Assembly (NCBI GenBank): GCA_003233025.1
Contig: QIKS01000172.1
Span: 1-9,630 of the forward strand
Reading direction: 5' to 3'
Source of the DNA: Hellea balneolensis
GTDB lineage: Bacteria > Pseudomonadota > Alphaproteobacteria > Caulobacterales > Maricaulaceae
Length of the DNA: 9,630 nt
The translations under genes were made by a program, and so were the position numbers. The notes beneath the pieces were generated by a model. The model was not told where the DNA came from. It worked only from the letters and a program-made list of their open reading frames with translations, and did no database searches. Of the stretch, positions 1 to 7,251 are shown one piece after another. How positions within the stretch are numbered: the stretch's first letter is position 1; each line of letters opens with the position of its first letter.

Positions 1-6
1 GTGGCG

Positions 7-25
7 TTAACAGGCGCTTAACCAT
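7..25 (+). promoter_or_regulatory. CtrA-type binding box
   Basis: The sequence reads TTAA (7-10), a seven-base spacer, TTAA (18-21) and then CCAT (22-25). This is the full alphaproteobacterial CtrA consensus TTAA-N7-TTAA with the common CCAT extension. It lies upstream of the hfsE-like gene. Measured to the -10-like hexamer at 44-49, it would cover about -49 to -31 of a start site near base 56, so it overlaps the -35 region as in CtrA-activated promoters. An eight-base match is expected about 0.15 times by chance in a window this size, before counting the CCAT extension or the position. CtrA binding is inferred and not shown. Confidence 0.68.
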
Positions 26-43
26 AAGGGGTTTCGTGCGGGT

Positions 44-49
44 CATAAT
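44..49 (+). promoter_or_regulatory. Putative -10 hexamer of the plus-strand operon
   Basis: CATAAT matches the sigma-70 -10 consensus TATAAT at five of six bases. No good -35 hexamer lies 16-18 bases upstream. Instead the downstream half of the CtrA-type box occupies that position, which is usual for an activator-dependent promoter. The implied transcript would start near base 56 and carry a leader of about 100 bases before the hfsE-like gene. A second -10-like hexamer, TATAAA at 96-101, also lacks a well-spaced -35. Confidence 0.4.
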
Positions 50-157
50 GATGCAAAATCAGGACATTTGGTCGATATTGGCTGCATTTGCGGTTTATAA
101 ATCCGGTTGGTGTTTACTGAATATTTCCTAAATTCACTTAATTTGACGCCGTACAAT

Positions 158-1768
158 ATGGTGGGAAATATGAAGAATGTAAAAAGGGCAGGGCAAGCCT
201 TTGCAAAGCCGGGCAATTTCGAACAATACGGCGCGCAAGACGGCGGCGAGGGGCGGCGGGGTAAATCCGTTGCGTCTCTTGCAAAGCATAGAGATCAAAA
301 GCCTTTGGACGGGCTGTCATCAGGCCGTTCGCGCACGCCTTTGTCTGCAATAAAATTTTCCAAGAACACCTTGAACATGAATGCCGTGCGTGCGGTTTTG
401 CGTCTTTGTGACGGGGCATGGGTTAGCCTTGTGATTTTATTGTGTATTTGGAGCGCCTATATTGGCAGTAATAACAAGGAAATCATCGCGCCTATTATTG
501 CCGGTTTGAGCGGAGCGCTTGGCTTTGTCGTGACGCTTTATTTGACGAAAGCGCACCGTTTTTCGCCGGTTGAAAAATGGGGGGAGCACTTAAGGACGGT
601 TTTGCTCAGCGGTGCAGCGGCTTTGGGGGTTTGGTTATCAATTGCTTTAATTCTCAGGCCAGACACCTTCCTGCCCGACGCCCTTGCCCGCGCCGGGCTT
701 CTGGCGACGGCGACATTACTGGTTTTGCATACGGTCTATTTTTTCTTGATAAAGCGCCAACATGAAAAGGGCGAATTAATACCGACAATTGTCATGCTCG
801 GCGCGACGGCAGCAGCGCAGCGGTTGATCGAGGAGAACGCCAGAACCCATGAGCTGAACATATTGGCGATTTTCGATGAACGCTTGTCCCGGGCACCACA
901 CAATATTCACGGCGTGCCAGTGGTTGGGAAAATCGAAGATATGCTGGGTTGGAACGCGCTGCCATATGTGGACAGGATTGTCGTCACCTTGCCGTCTATG
1001 GCGGCGGACCGTAAGAAAGCTTTTGTTGATCAAGTGCGTAAATTACCAAACCGGATTGCCTTTTTGGTTGATGAGTTTGAAACCCTGGATCATGTCCAAC
1101 AACGCCTGACGCAAATCGCCGAAATCGGGATGCGCGAAGTTACCGGCAAGCCAAAACCGGGCTATCATATATTTATCAAACGGGCCGTGGATATCGCCAT
1201 AAGCAGTGTGGCCTTGTTGTTTGGCGCGCCAATATTGGCGCTGATTGCTCTGGCTATAAAACTGGACAGTGACGGGCCGGTTTTGTTTAAACAAAAACGC
1301 CAAGGCTTTAACAACCGCCTGTTTGATGTCTATAAATTCCGCTCTTTGCGTGTCGAGGCGCAAGACAAAGAAGCGAAGTTGCAAGTTAAAGCGGGCGATA
1401 GCCGGGTGACCAAAGTGGGACGATTTATCCGCAAAACCAGTTTGGACGAACTGCCACAATTGCTCAATGTTTTGCGCGGCGATATGTCTCTTGTCGGCCC
1501 CCGACCCCACGCGCTGGGCATGCATACGGGCAATACTGAAACCTATAAATTGGTTGATGATTACGCTCACCGCTTGAAGGTTAAGCCGGGCCTTACGGGT
1601 TGGGCGCAGATTAACGGCTCACGCGGGCCTTTGCACAACGCCAAAGATGTCGCCCGGCGTATCCAGCTTGATATTGAATATATCGAACGCTCAAATATAT
1701 TCTTTGATCTGATGATTATGATAAAAACCCTGCCCTGTCTTCTGGGTGATGACGATAATATTCGCTAG
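158..1768 (+). CDS. hfsE: Polyprenyl-phosphate sugar-1-phosphate transferase (HfsE/WcaJ-type, initiating enzyme)
   Basis: This enzyme starts repeat-unit synthesis by moving a hexose-1-phosphate from a nucleotide sugar to undecaprenyl phosphate at the inner membrane. From ATG 158 it is 536 residues: a hydrophilic N-terminus (about 1-80), four membrane segments (about 87-198), a Rossmann-like cytosolic part beginning IPTIVMLGA (208-216), a further membrane helix (about 344-366), then the bacterial sugar transferase domain. Family motifs are clear: KRAVD, KFRSLR (393-398), [18 protein letters not shown] (441-450) and [12 protein letters not shown]. The start is uncertain. The frame stays open to a TTG at 107, ATG codons sit at 158, 170 and 377, and none has a strong ribosome site; ATG 170 has a weak GTGGGA too close to it. 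ATG 377 would give 463 residues without the hydrophilic extension. The family call is firm. The hfsE name rests on gene order; the substrate (probably glucose) cannot be read from the sequence. Confidence 0.85.
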   Translation: MVGNMKNVKRAGQAFAKPGNFEQYGAQDGGEGRRGKSVASLAKHRDQKPLDGLSSGRSRTPLSAIKFSKNTLNMNAVRAVLRLCDGAWVSLVILLCIWSAYIGSNNKEIIAPIIAGLSGALGFVVTLYLTKAHRFSPVEKWGEHLRTVLLSGAAALGVWLSIALILRPDTFLPDALARAGLLATATLLVLHTVYFFLIKRQHEKGELIPTIVMLGATAAAQRLIEENARTHELNILAIFDERLSRAPHNIHGVPVVGKIEDMLGWNALPYVDRIVVTLPSMAADRKKAFVDQVRKLPNRIAFLVDEFETLDHVQQRLTQIAEIGMREVTGKPKPGYHIFIKRAVDIAISSVALLFGAPILALIALAIKLDSDGPVLFKQKRQGFNNRLFDVYKFRSLRVEAQDKEAKLQVKAGDSRVTKVGRFIRKTSLDELPQLLNVLRGDMSLVGPRPHALGMHTGNTETYKLVDDYAHRLKVKPGLTGWAQINGSRGPLHNAKDVARRIQLDIEYIERSNIFFDLMIMIKTLPCLLGDDDNIR

Positions 1769-1772
1769 GGGG
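1767..1772 (+). promoter_or_regulatory. Ribosome binding site that fixes the flippase start
   Basis: AGGGGG overlaps the TAG stop of the upstream gene (1766-1768) and lies seven bases before GTG 1780. The alternative TTG at 1774 is only one base from it, so GTG 1780 is preferred. Sharing the stop and the ribosome site suggests translational coupling of the two membrane proteins. Confidence 0.7.
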
Positions 1773-1779
1773 TTTGTCA

Positions 1780-3249
1780 GTGATCTGGAAGCAAATGCTT
1801 GGATATGTACCGGTTAACCTGGCCAATATTGTCATTAGTTTTGGCACGATTGCGCTGTTAACCCGGCTGTTTGACGCGGCAGAATTTGGCCGTTACGCAA
1901 TCGCTATGGTATCGCTCCAGTTTTTCCACATGCTGATTTTCACTTGGCTGGAAGCGGCGATTGCCCGCTTTCATGCCCGGGCAGAAAAAGGGGACGGCCT
2001 GGCGTCATTGCTCAAAACCAGTTATATTACAGGCATTATCCTGGCCGCATTGGCCTTCTTGATATTGTTGGCGGGGCTTTATGTGCTGCCGCTTGGCGAC
2101 GGGCGGATGAAGATGCTGCTGGGGTTTGCCCTGGGGTCTACCTGTATTATGGTGATTTATAATATCGGCATTGAAGCCCATAAGGCCGCCCACCGGATTA
2201 GCCGCTTTAGTGCCTTGCATACATCACAAAGCTTGCTTGGATTTTCCGTCGGGATTGCGTTGATTTTACTGACGCCTTTGCGCGAGACGGCGCCGTTTAT
2301 TGGCATTATCATGGCGACAATTGCCACCATTATGGTTGATCTGCCCTTTATGCTTAAACGGATGAAAGGCGGGCGGTTTAAAAAGAAATTGAGCTATAAA
2401 TACTTCGCTTATGGCCTGCCGATCAGCCTGTCTTTATTGCTGTCTTATATTTTGTCGCAAGGGGATTTGTTTTTCATAAAATACTTTATGAACGATCAGG
2501 CGGTCGGGGCCTATAATGCCGGTTACAATCTGGCCAATCGCAGTTTGGACGTTTTGTTTATCTGGATAGCCATGGCCGTCACCCCCATAGCCGTTACGGC
2601 TTTGGAGCAAGAAGGGCTTGAGAAAACCACGCAGGTTTTGAAGAATTACGGCGCAACGCTTTTGCTATTTGTCTTGCCAGCGGCGACAGGTATTGCGCTT
2701 GTGGCGGAGCCAGCCGGGTTGATTTTAGGGATTTCAGTGCGTGAGGAAGCGGTTAAAATCATGCCGTGGATTGCCTTTGTTGGCGTTATGAACGGGTTTA
2801 TTTCCTATTATGCCCAGCGGGCGTTTATGTTGGCCAAGAACACCGGTATTTTGGCAATCATCATGGTGTTCCCGGTTTTGATCAATATCGGCCTGAACAT
2901 CTGGCTTATCCCTCTCTACGGCTTGCAAGGTGCGGTGTGGGCAACATTGGCCGCCTATGCGATCGGGCTGGTTTTGTCCTTGGCGGTGGCGCGGCGATAT
3001 TTTCCTTTGCCCCTGCCCCTAAAAGCGTTCGCCCAAACAAGTTTTGCCTGCCTGGTGATGAGCGGTTGCGTATTGGCCTTGCCAGCCAGCCTTGAAAATT
3101 TGCCGGATATTATAGAGCTGCTCATCAAAACGGGTGTCGGGGCGTGTGTATATGGCTTGGTGGTTTTTGCGATGAATGCGGCGAATTGTCGAGATTTGGT
3201 TCAAGACGGCTTGCAGAAATTTAAACCGCCAAAGACGGCAGCGCCATGA
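1780..3249 (+). CDS. hfsF: Wzx-type polysaccharide flippase (MOP superfamily)
   Basis: This is a 489-residue integral membrane protein made almost entirely of hydrophobic segments, about 12 to 14, with short basic loops. That is the usual size and shape of Wzx/RfbX-type lipid-linked oligosaccharide flippases. The N-terminus, with VNLANIVISFGTIALLTRLF followed by EFGRYAIAM, is typical of the polysaccharide biosynthesis branch: a first helix, then a gly/tyr turn before the second helix. It should move the undecaprenyl-linked repeat unit from the cytoplasmic to the periplasmic face of the inner membrane. GTG 1780 is chosen as the start because AGGGGG lies seven bases upstream. The gene begins 11 bases after the sugar transferase stop and ends in an ATGA overlap with the next gene. 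The family call is strong; the hfsF name is inferred from its place between the initiating transferase and the GT2/deacetylase pair. Confidence 0.85.
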   Translation: MIWKQMLGYVPVNLANIVISFGTIALLTRLFDAAEFGRYAIAMVSLQFFHMLIFTWLEAAIARFHARAEKGDGLASLLKTSYITGIILAALAFLILLAGLYVLPLGDGRMKMLLGFALGSTCIMVIYNIGIEAHKAAHRISRFSALHTSQSLLGFSVGIALILLTPLRETAPFIGIIMATIATIMVDLPFMLKRMKGGRFKKKLSYKYFAYGLPISLSLLLSYILSQGDLFFIKYFMNDQAVGAYNAGYNLANRSLDVLFIWIAMAVTPIAVTALEQEGLEKTTQVLKNYGATLLLFVLPAATGIALVAEPAGLILGISVREEAVKIMPWIAFVGVMNGFISYYAQRAFMLAKNTGILAIIMVFPVLINIGLNIWLIPLYGLQGAVWATLAAYAIGLVLSLAVARRYFPLPLPLKAFAQTSFACLVMSGCVLALPASLENLPDIIELLIKTGVGACVYGLVVFAMNAANCRDLVQDGLQKFKPPKTAAP

Positions 3250-4196
3250 GTGAAATTTATGAAAACACAGGTGCTAAACAAGGGGCTAAACAAAATAAAA
3301 TCCCGGTTTTATCGGTGCTTATTCCCTATTACCGCGACGACCCTGGTCTGTGCTTACAAAATCTGCTCAAGCAATCTGGCGACATGGCCGCGGTCGAAAT
3401 TTTGCTTTATGATGACGGGACAAACAATGCCCCCCTCAACGAAACTTTGCGCATTATCACAAAAACCGCCCCCGCCCCCGTGCGGCTGTTTTGCGCGGCG
3501 CAAAACAAAGGTCGCTCCTATGCCCGCAATTTTTTGCTGGGGCAGGCGCGGGCTAAATGGGTGTTGTTTTTGGATGCAGACATGTTGCCCGTGGACACCA
3601 ATTTCATTGCCCGTTACCGGGAAAAAATCAACGCCAACAACACAGATATTTTGTTTGGCGGGTTTGTAGTGCCCGAAACGGCCAGCAGCCGACAGACGGA
3701 ATTACACCGCGTCCTAGCCCTGCGTTCTGATTGTCACGGTGCGGCGGTGCGCAGCTTGGCCGGGCCGCAATATGTGTGTACGTCCAATTTATGCGTGCGC
3801 AAAGAGGTGCTGGTGGCTGAGGCTTTCGATACGGATTTTACCGGTTGGGGCTGGGAAGACAGCGAATGGGCGGCGCGGGTGGCAACATCCTACCGCTTGA
3901 CACATATCGATAACCCGGCCTTGCACACAGGGTTGGAAAGCACGCAAACCTTGTTGGCGCGCTTTCGCGACAGTGCGGGGAATTACGTCAAATTTACCAA
4001 TAAACACCCCAAATTGGCCAAAACTTTGCGCTTATATAAATTAGCCCAGCGCCTTAAATACATACCGGGGCAGGGCTTGTTGCGGCCACTTTTGGCTTTG
4101 TTAGTGCGAAACCCCTTTGGCAGCGTCCCGATGAAATTTAGGCTGGCGGCTTTGAAGCTTTGGCGGGCAAGCTGGTACGGCAAGGCGATGCGATGA
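3246..4196 (+). CDS. hfsG: Family 2 glycosyltransferase (HfsG-like)
   Basis: This is a 316-residue GT-A fold glycosyltransferase, probably extending the lipid-linked repeat unit on the cytoplasmic face. Visible features are the nucleotide-binding start VLSVLIPYYR (21-30), the acidic pair in YDDGT (55-59), the metal-binding DxD in LDADM (109-113), and the C-terminal GWGWEDSEWAAR (200-211), whose Glu-Asp is the probable catalytic base region. That last motif also occurs in the galactosyltransferase-like C-terminal module of chondroitin-synthase-type GT2 enzymes. There is no signal peptide or membrane helix; the C-terminus is basic and partly hydrophobic, suggesting peripheral membrane contact. 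The ATG overlaps the flippase stop as ATGA. No strong ribosome site precedes it, so coupling to upstream translation is likely. Caulobacter HfsG acts on N-acetylglucosamine-type units; donor and linkage cannot be deduced here. Confidence 0.85.
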   Translation: MSEIYENTGAKQGAKQNKIPVLSVLIPYYRDDPGLCLQNLLKQSGDMAAVEILLYDDGTNNAPLNETLRIITKTAPAPVRLFCAAQNKGRSYARNFLLGQARAKWVLFLDADMLPVDTNFIARYREKINANNTDILFGGFVVPETASSRQTELHRVLALRSDCHGAAVRSLAGPQYVCTSNLCVRKEVLVAEAFDTDFTGWGWEDSEWAARVATSYRLTHIDNPALHTGLESTQTLLARFRDSAGNYVKFTNKHPKLAKTLRLYKLAQRLKYIPGQGLLRPLLALLVRNPFGSVPMKFRLAALKLWRASWYGKAMR

Positions 4197-4960
4197 CAAC
4201 AGCTTATCAACCACCAACAAATTTGCGGGCAAAGATTGAGCGCAAGCTTTTGCCTTTTCAGGCGCGGCGAAATTTGCCTGTAAATCTCACCCGCCCGATC
4301 GTCAGTTTTACATTTGATGATTTTCCCCGCTCCGCCCTTAAAAATGGTGCGCGGGTTTTAGAAGCGCGCAATTGGCGCGCCAGTTTTTATGTGGCGTGCG
4401 GCCTTGCAGGCACAACCAATCATCACGGGAAAAATTTCGCCGCGAAAGACGTGCGAGAGTTGTTCGAAAACGGCCACGAAATTGCTGGCCATACTTATAG
4501 CCATGTCGACTGCACCACATTATCTATGGACGCGGTTGCCTTGGAGATCTCGCGTAATAGAGATGCCTTAAAGAAAATAGGCATCAAGGCAGCGCCCGAG
4601 CATTTCGCCTATCCTTACGGTAGTGCCAGCCCGCAGCTTAAGCGTTTTTTATCGGGGCGGTTTAAATCCATGCGCGGTATTGCGCCCGGCGTGCACCACA
4701 AAACCGCCGACCTTAACGGTCTTAAATCTACGCCGCTGTTTTCAGGGGAACGGGTTGCGCAAGCCTTGGCGCTCATCGAAAGTTTAAAAAGAAAGCCCGG
4801 CTGGTTGACTTTATTTGCCCATGATATCAGGCCCAGTCCCAGCCCTTGGGGGTGTACGCCGCACGAATTTTTAAGCGTTGTCAGGGCCGTAGAAAACACA
4901 GGCGCCCAGGTCATGCCGATCGGGGAAGCCCTTGCGCATCTGGAGGCGGTCCGTGAATAA
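4193..4960 (+). CDS. hfsH: Polysaccharide deacetylase, NodB domain (HfsH-like)
   Basis: This 255-residue carbohydrate esterase family 4 protein should remove N-acetyl groups from amino sugars. The catalytic set is complete: TFDD (40-43) with the base and metal Asp, HTYSH (100-104) with the two metal His, AYPYG (139-143), and LFAHD (207-211) with the catalytic His. There is no signal peptide, so it should act in the cytoplasm on the lipid-linked unit before flipping rather than on finished polymer. ATG 4193 is chosen because it overlaps the upstream stop as ATGA and has AAGG seven bases before it; a TTG at 4160 in the same frame would overlap the previous gene further and has no support. In Caulobacter, deacetylation by HfsH is needed for holdfast cohesion and adhesion. 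The position directly after an hfsG-like gene matches the hfsEFGH order. Confidence 0.87.
   Translation: MTTAYQPPTNLRAKIERKLLPFQARRNLPVNLTRPIVSFTFDDFPRSALKNGARVLEARNWRASFYVACGLAGTTNHHGKNFAAKDVRELFENGHEIAGHTYSHVDCTTLSMDAVALEISRNRDALKKIGIKAAPEHFAYPYGSASPQLKRFLSGRFKSMRGIAPGVHHKTADLNGLKSTPLFSGERVAQALALIESLKRKPGWLTLFAHDIRPSPSPWGCTPHEFLSVVRAVENTGAQVMPIGEALAHLEAVRE
4942..4946 (+). promoter_or_regulatory. Ribosome binding site that fixes the second GT2 start
   Basis: GGAGG inside the end of the deacetylase gene sits six bases before GTG 4953. This decides for the GTG over an in-frame TTG at 4932, which lies upstream of the site. Confidence 0.75.
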
Positions 4961-5891
4961 ACCCGTCGATATTTCCGTCATCCTGCCAAGCTTTCGCAGA
5001 CCCGAAGGGTTGGAGATCGCCCTTAAAAGCTTGATGGCTCAAAAGGTTTTGGGTTATAGCATGGAAATTATCGTTGCTGATAATGACCCCAAAGCCAGCG
5101 CAAAAACCCTGGTGGCGAAATTGGCGAGAGCTTCCAAGGTGCCAATAAAATACCTTCATGTGCCAGAGCCGGGCGTATCCAATGCCCGCAATGGAGCGCT
5201 GGCGGCTGCGGCGGGGCGTTATCTGGCCTTTCTTGACGACGATCAGGAAGCGGGCGAAAATTGGTTGGCTACATTGATGCATATTTGCACGACATATAAA
5301 GCCGGCCTTGCTTTCGTGCCGACCATTGCCCGCATTCCCGGTCGCTCATCTTATCATGGTTATTACGAAAATTTCTTTTCCAGATTTGGGCCAAAGCTCG
5401 ACGAAGGCCTCATTGCCAACTTCTTTGGGTGCGGCAATTCTTTGCTCGACACCCATTTATGTATTTTGCCAAACCAGCACTTCTCGACCGAGATGAACGA
5501 AACTGGCGGCGAGGTCGATCTGTTGTTCTCGCAATTGCAAAGCCAAGGTATCGCAATCGCCTGGTCAAGCAAAGCTTTGGCCTATGAAGATATCCGCCCG
5601 CACCGGGCAACGCCTGCTTATGTGAAAATTCGCAGTTTCGCTTTTGGCCAAGGGCCGAGCCAGATGGCGGCAGAGGCGAAAAATCCGCTGGGCGTGGTGA
5701 GGTGGATGTTGGTCGGCGCGGTGCAATATATGCTGTATCAACCCGTAGCGATCATCACCAAAATAACCGGACATGCTTCCCATATCCGCTTCCTCGCCAA
5801 AGCAGCGCAAGGGGCGGGGAAAGTGTTATGGTTTGGCGGGTTTACGCCGAAATTATACGGGGCTGCGGTGGTTGAAAATAAGGAGTTTTAA
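4953..5891 (+). CDS. hfsL: Family 2 glycosyltransferase (ExoM/HfsL-like)
   Basis: This is a 312-residue GT2 enzyme starting at GTG 4953 and overlapping the deacetylase by eight bases. It begins with DISVILPSFRRPEGLEIAL, a typical GT-A start. The nucleotide-binding acidic residues are in ADNDP (42-46), EPGVSNARNGAL (72-83) is the conserved loop, and LDDDQEA (94-100) carries the DxD metal site. GCGNSLLD (159-166) and GGEVDLLF (185-192) follow the ExoM-type acceptor region, where the usual GGED reads GGEV and the acid is kept two positions later. The C-terminal part (about 248-305) has amphipathic or hydrophobic stretches that may hold it at the membrane. It probably adds a later sugar of the repeat unit. 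In Hirschia-type hfs loci a GT2 called HfsL accompanies HfsG; I assign that symbol by context with moderate certainty. Its last 50 bases overlap the convergent polymerase gene. Confidence 0.82.
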   Translation: MNKPVDISVILPSFRRPEGLEIALKSLMAQKVLGYSMEIIVADNDPKASAKTLVAKLARASKVPIKYLHVPEPGVSNARNGALAAAAGRYLAFLDDDQEAGENWLATLMHICTTYKAGLAFVPTIARIPGRSSYHGYYENFFSRFGPKLDEGLIANFFGCGNSLLDTHLCILPNQHFSTEMNETGGEVDLLFSQLQSQGIAIAWSSKALAYEDIRPHRATPAYVKIRSFAFGQGPSQMAAEAKNPLGVVRWMLVGAVQYMLYQPVAIITKITGHASHIRFLAKAAQGAGKVLWFGGFTPKLYGAAVVENKEF

Positions 5892-7167
5892 GCCGCGCCT
5901 TATCTCGCCAATAGGCAGGGGCGAAGGAAAACAGTTTCGCCGACGTGGCAACAAACATCACCCAGCTTAAATCATTTTGCTGTAATATCGTGCTTTCTGA
6001 CAGGGAGATCATAAAGAATAAAACCATCGACAAAATCACCCAATAGTTTTCAACTCCGCCCCGGTACAACCTGTCCAGCGCTAAAATAGCGGAGAATAAA
6101 AACAAAAATGCAAATAAGCCAACCGCGATAACCCCGGCGGATAACCAGGTCTCAACCCAGCCATTATGGGCGGTTGGCACGCCCCATTCCAGATTAAACC
6201 TGACCCAATATGACGGCCCTAAAGGGTCTTGCCAAAACGCACCATAGCCGTAACCGAGCAAGGGTTTTTGTGCAATGGCGGCGGTCAATTGTGTCCAGAT
6301 ATCCGTCCGCCCGGTCAATGTGCTTTCCTTACCGATTAGGCCAAACATAAAATCAGGCATGAACACCATCAAAAACGTAAACAGGCAAGCGCCGACAACC
6401 AGGCTATACATTAAAGGAATTCTCAATATGGGATAACGGCGAAAAAGACGAATGGCAAAAAAGCCTAATATAGCGACGACAGCCGCTAATAATGCCGCTT
6501 TTGATGTCGATAACAAGACCAGGGCAAAGCATAAAATACCGGCTGGTATCCACAACCACCCGCGCTTTGGTTTCATGGCAAAGGCGCACATCATCAGCAA
6601 TAGCCCCTTGGCCATATTGGTGCCAAATGAGTTTTTCTCCAGCCAAGCGCCGCGCCATGCTCCGATATGGACTTCTTGCATCCGGCCCAGTTCAGGCACG
6701 AATACGCCGAGGAACAAGCTGATCACTGCGGTGGCCAAGAAAACAGCCGCCAGTTTTTCCACAAGTTCATCCCAGTCATAACGGACGGCGAGCAAAAGCC
6801 CAAACAAGGTCGTCATCAACAGGGCAATACTGCGCCTTATGCTGACATCAGGCTCAATCGACCAAAAATAACTCAGCCCGGCCCACAAAATGCAAGCAAT
6901 CAAGATCGGATTAAAAACCGCTATGCGAAAAATGCCAACAAAATACCGTAAGCACAGCAAAGCTATTAATGCATATCCAGGATACCAGAGGTTTCGGGCC
7001 AAATTGGAGGTGCTGGCCAAATCCGTTGGATCGGTCAGGAGCAAGGCAACCAAGGCGGTTGAAAATTGAAACAGGATAATAAAGAAAACGGCACCCTCAA
7101 GCCATTTAAATACCTGCCCCGCCGCTTGGTTGCGCATGGCTATGGCGTGGATATGTGTCCCGCTCAT
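5842..7167 (-). CDS. hfsC: Wzy/ExoQ-type polysaccharide polymerase (O-antigen ligase family)
   Basis: This is a 441-residue membrane protein with about 10 to 12 hydrophobic segments. It carries the marks of the Wzy_C/ExoQ family: WRGAWLEKNSFG (171-182), STSKAALLA (220-228), the periplasmic loop block LTGRTDIW (284-291) with KPLLGYGYGAFW (301-312), and AHNGWVETWLSAG (333-345). It should join flipped repeat units into polymer on the periplasmic face. ATG 7167 is preferred to the in-frame ATG at 7137: the first has a modest AGAG upstream, the second nothing. It lies 84 bases downstream of the Wzz-like gene and is probably co-transcribed with it. Its 3' end overlaps the plus-strand glycosyltransferase by 50 bases. 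The family also includes O-antigen ligases, but the flippase, Wzz and Wza partners favour a polymerase. Caulobacter has paralogous holdfast polymerases (hfsC and hfsI), so the symbol is tentative. Confidence 0.82.
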   Translation of the reverse strand: MSGTHIHAIAMRNQAAGQVFKWLEGAVFFIILFQFSTALVALLLTDPTDLASTSNLARNLWYPGYALIALLCLRYFVGIFRIAVFNPILIACILWAGLSYFWSIEPDVSIRRSIALLMTTLFGLLLAVRYDWDELVEKLAAVFLATAVISLFLGVFVPELGRMQEVHIGAWRGAWLEKNSFGTNMAKGLLLMMCAFAMKPKRGWLWIPAGILCFALVLLSTSKAALLAAVVAILGFFAIRLFRRYPILRIPLMYSLVVGACLFTFLMVFMPDFMFGLIGKESTLTGRTDIWTQLTAAIAQKPLLGYGYGAFWQDPLGPSYWVRFNLEWGVPTAHNGWVETWLSAGVIAVGLFAFLFLFSAILALDRLYRGGVENYWVILSMVLFFMISLSESTILQQNDLSWVMFVATSAKLFSFAPAYWRDKARLKTPYFQPPQPRIISA

Positions 7168-7222
7168 ATGGCGTCTCTACAGCCGTCCACAGAGGGGAGG
7201 TCGTGAATGCAAATTATTCCCT

Positions 7223-7235
7223 GGCAGGGCCTGCC
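7223..7235 (-). repeat. Short inverted repeat between the wzz-like and wzy-like genes
   Basis: GGCAGG and CCTGCC face each other across a single G in the 84-base gap between the two minus-strand genes. A realistic hairpin would pair only GGCA with TGCC around a five-base loop. No T-run follows on the minus strand, so it is not a standard terminator. It could slow or partly terminate transcription into the polymerase gene, or have no role. Confidence 0.3.
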
Positions 7236-7251
7236 CAATTTTGTAATGGCT

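Noticed and set aside
48..131. A 27-codon frame in the leader (starts MMQNQDIW) that could be an upstream peptide.
   Set aside because: It begins within the proposed -10 hexamer, ahead of the likely transcript start, and has no well-placed ribosome site.
1043..1570. A 175-codon open frame on the minus strand, opposite the sugar transferase.
   Set aside because: It lies wholly opposite a gene with full family motifs, has no recognisable domain and is read as a shadow of biased codon use.
7223..7235. GGCAGG-G-CCTGCC as a transcription terminator after the Wzz-like gene.
   Set aside because: The usable stem is short and no T-run follows on the minus strand, so it is listed only as an inverted repeat.
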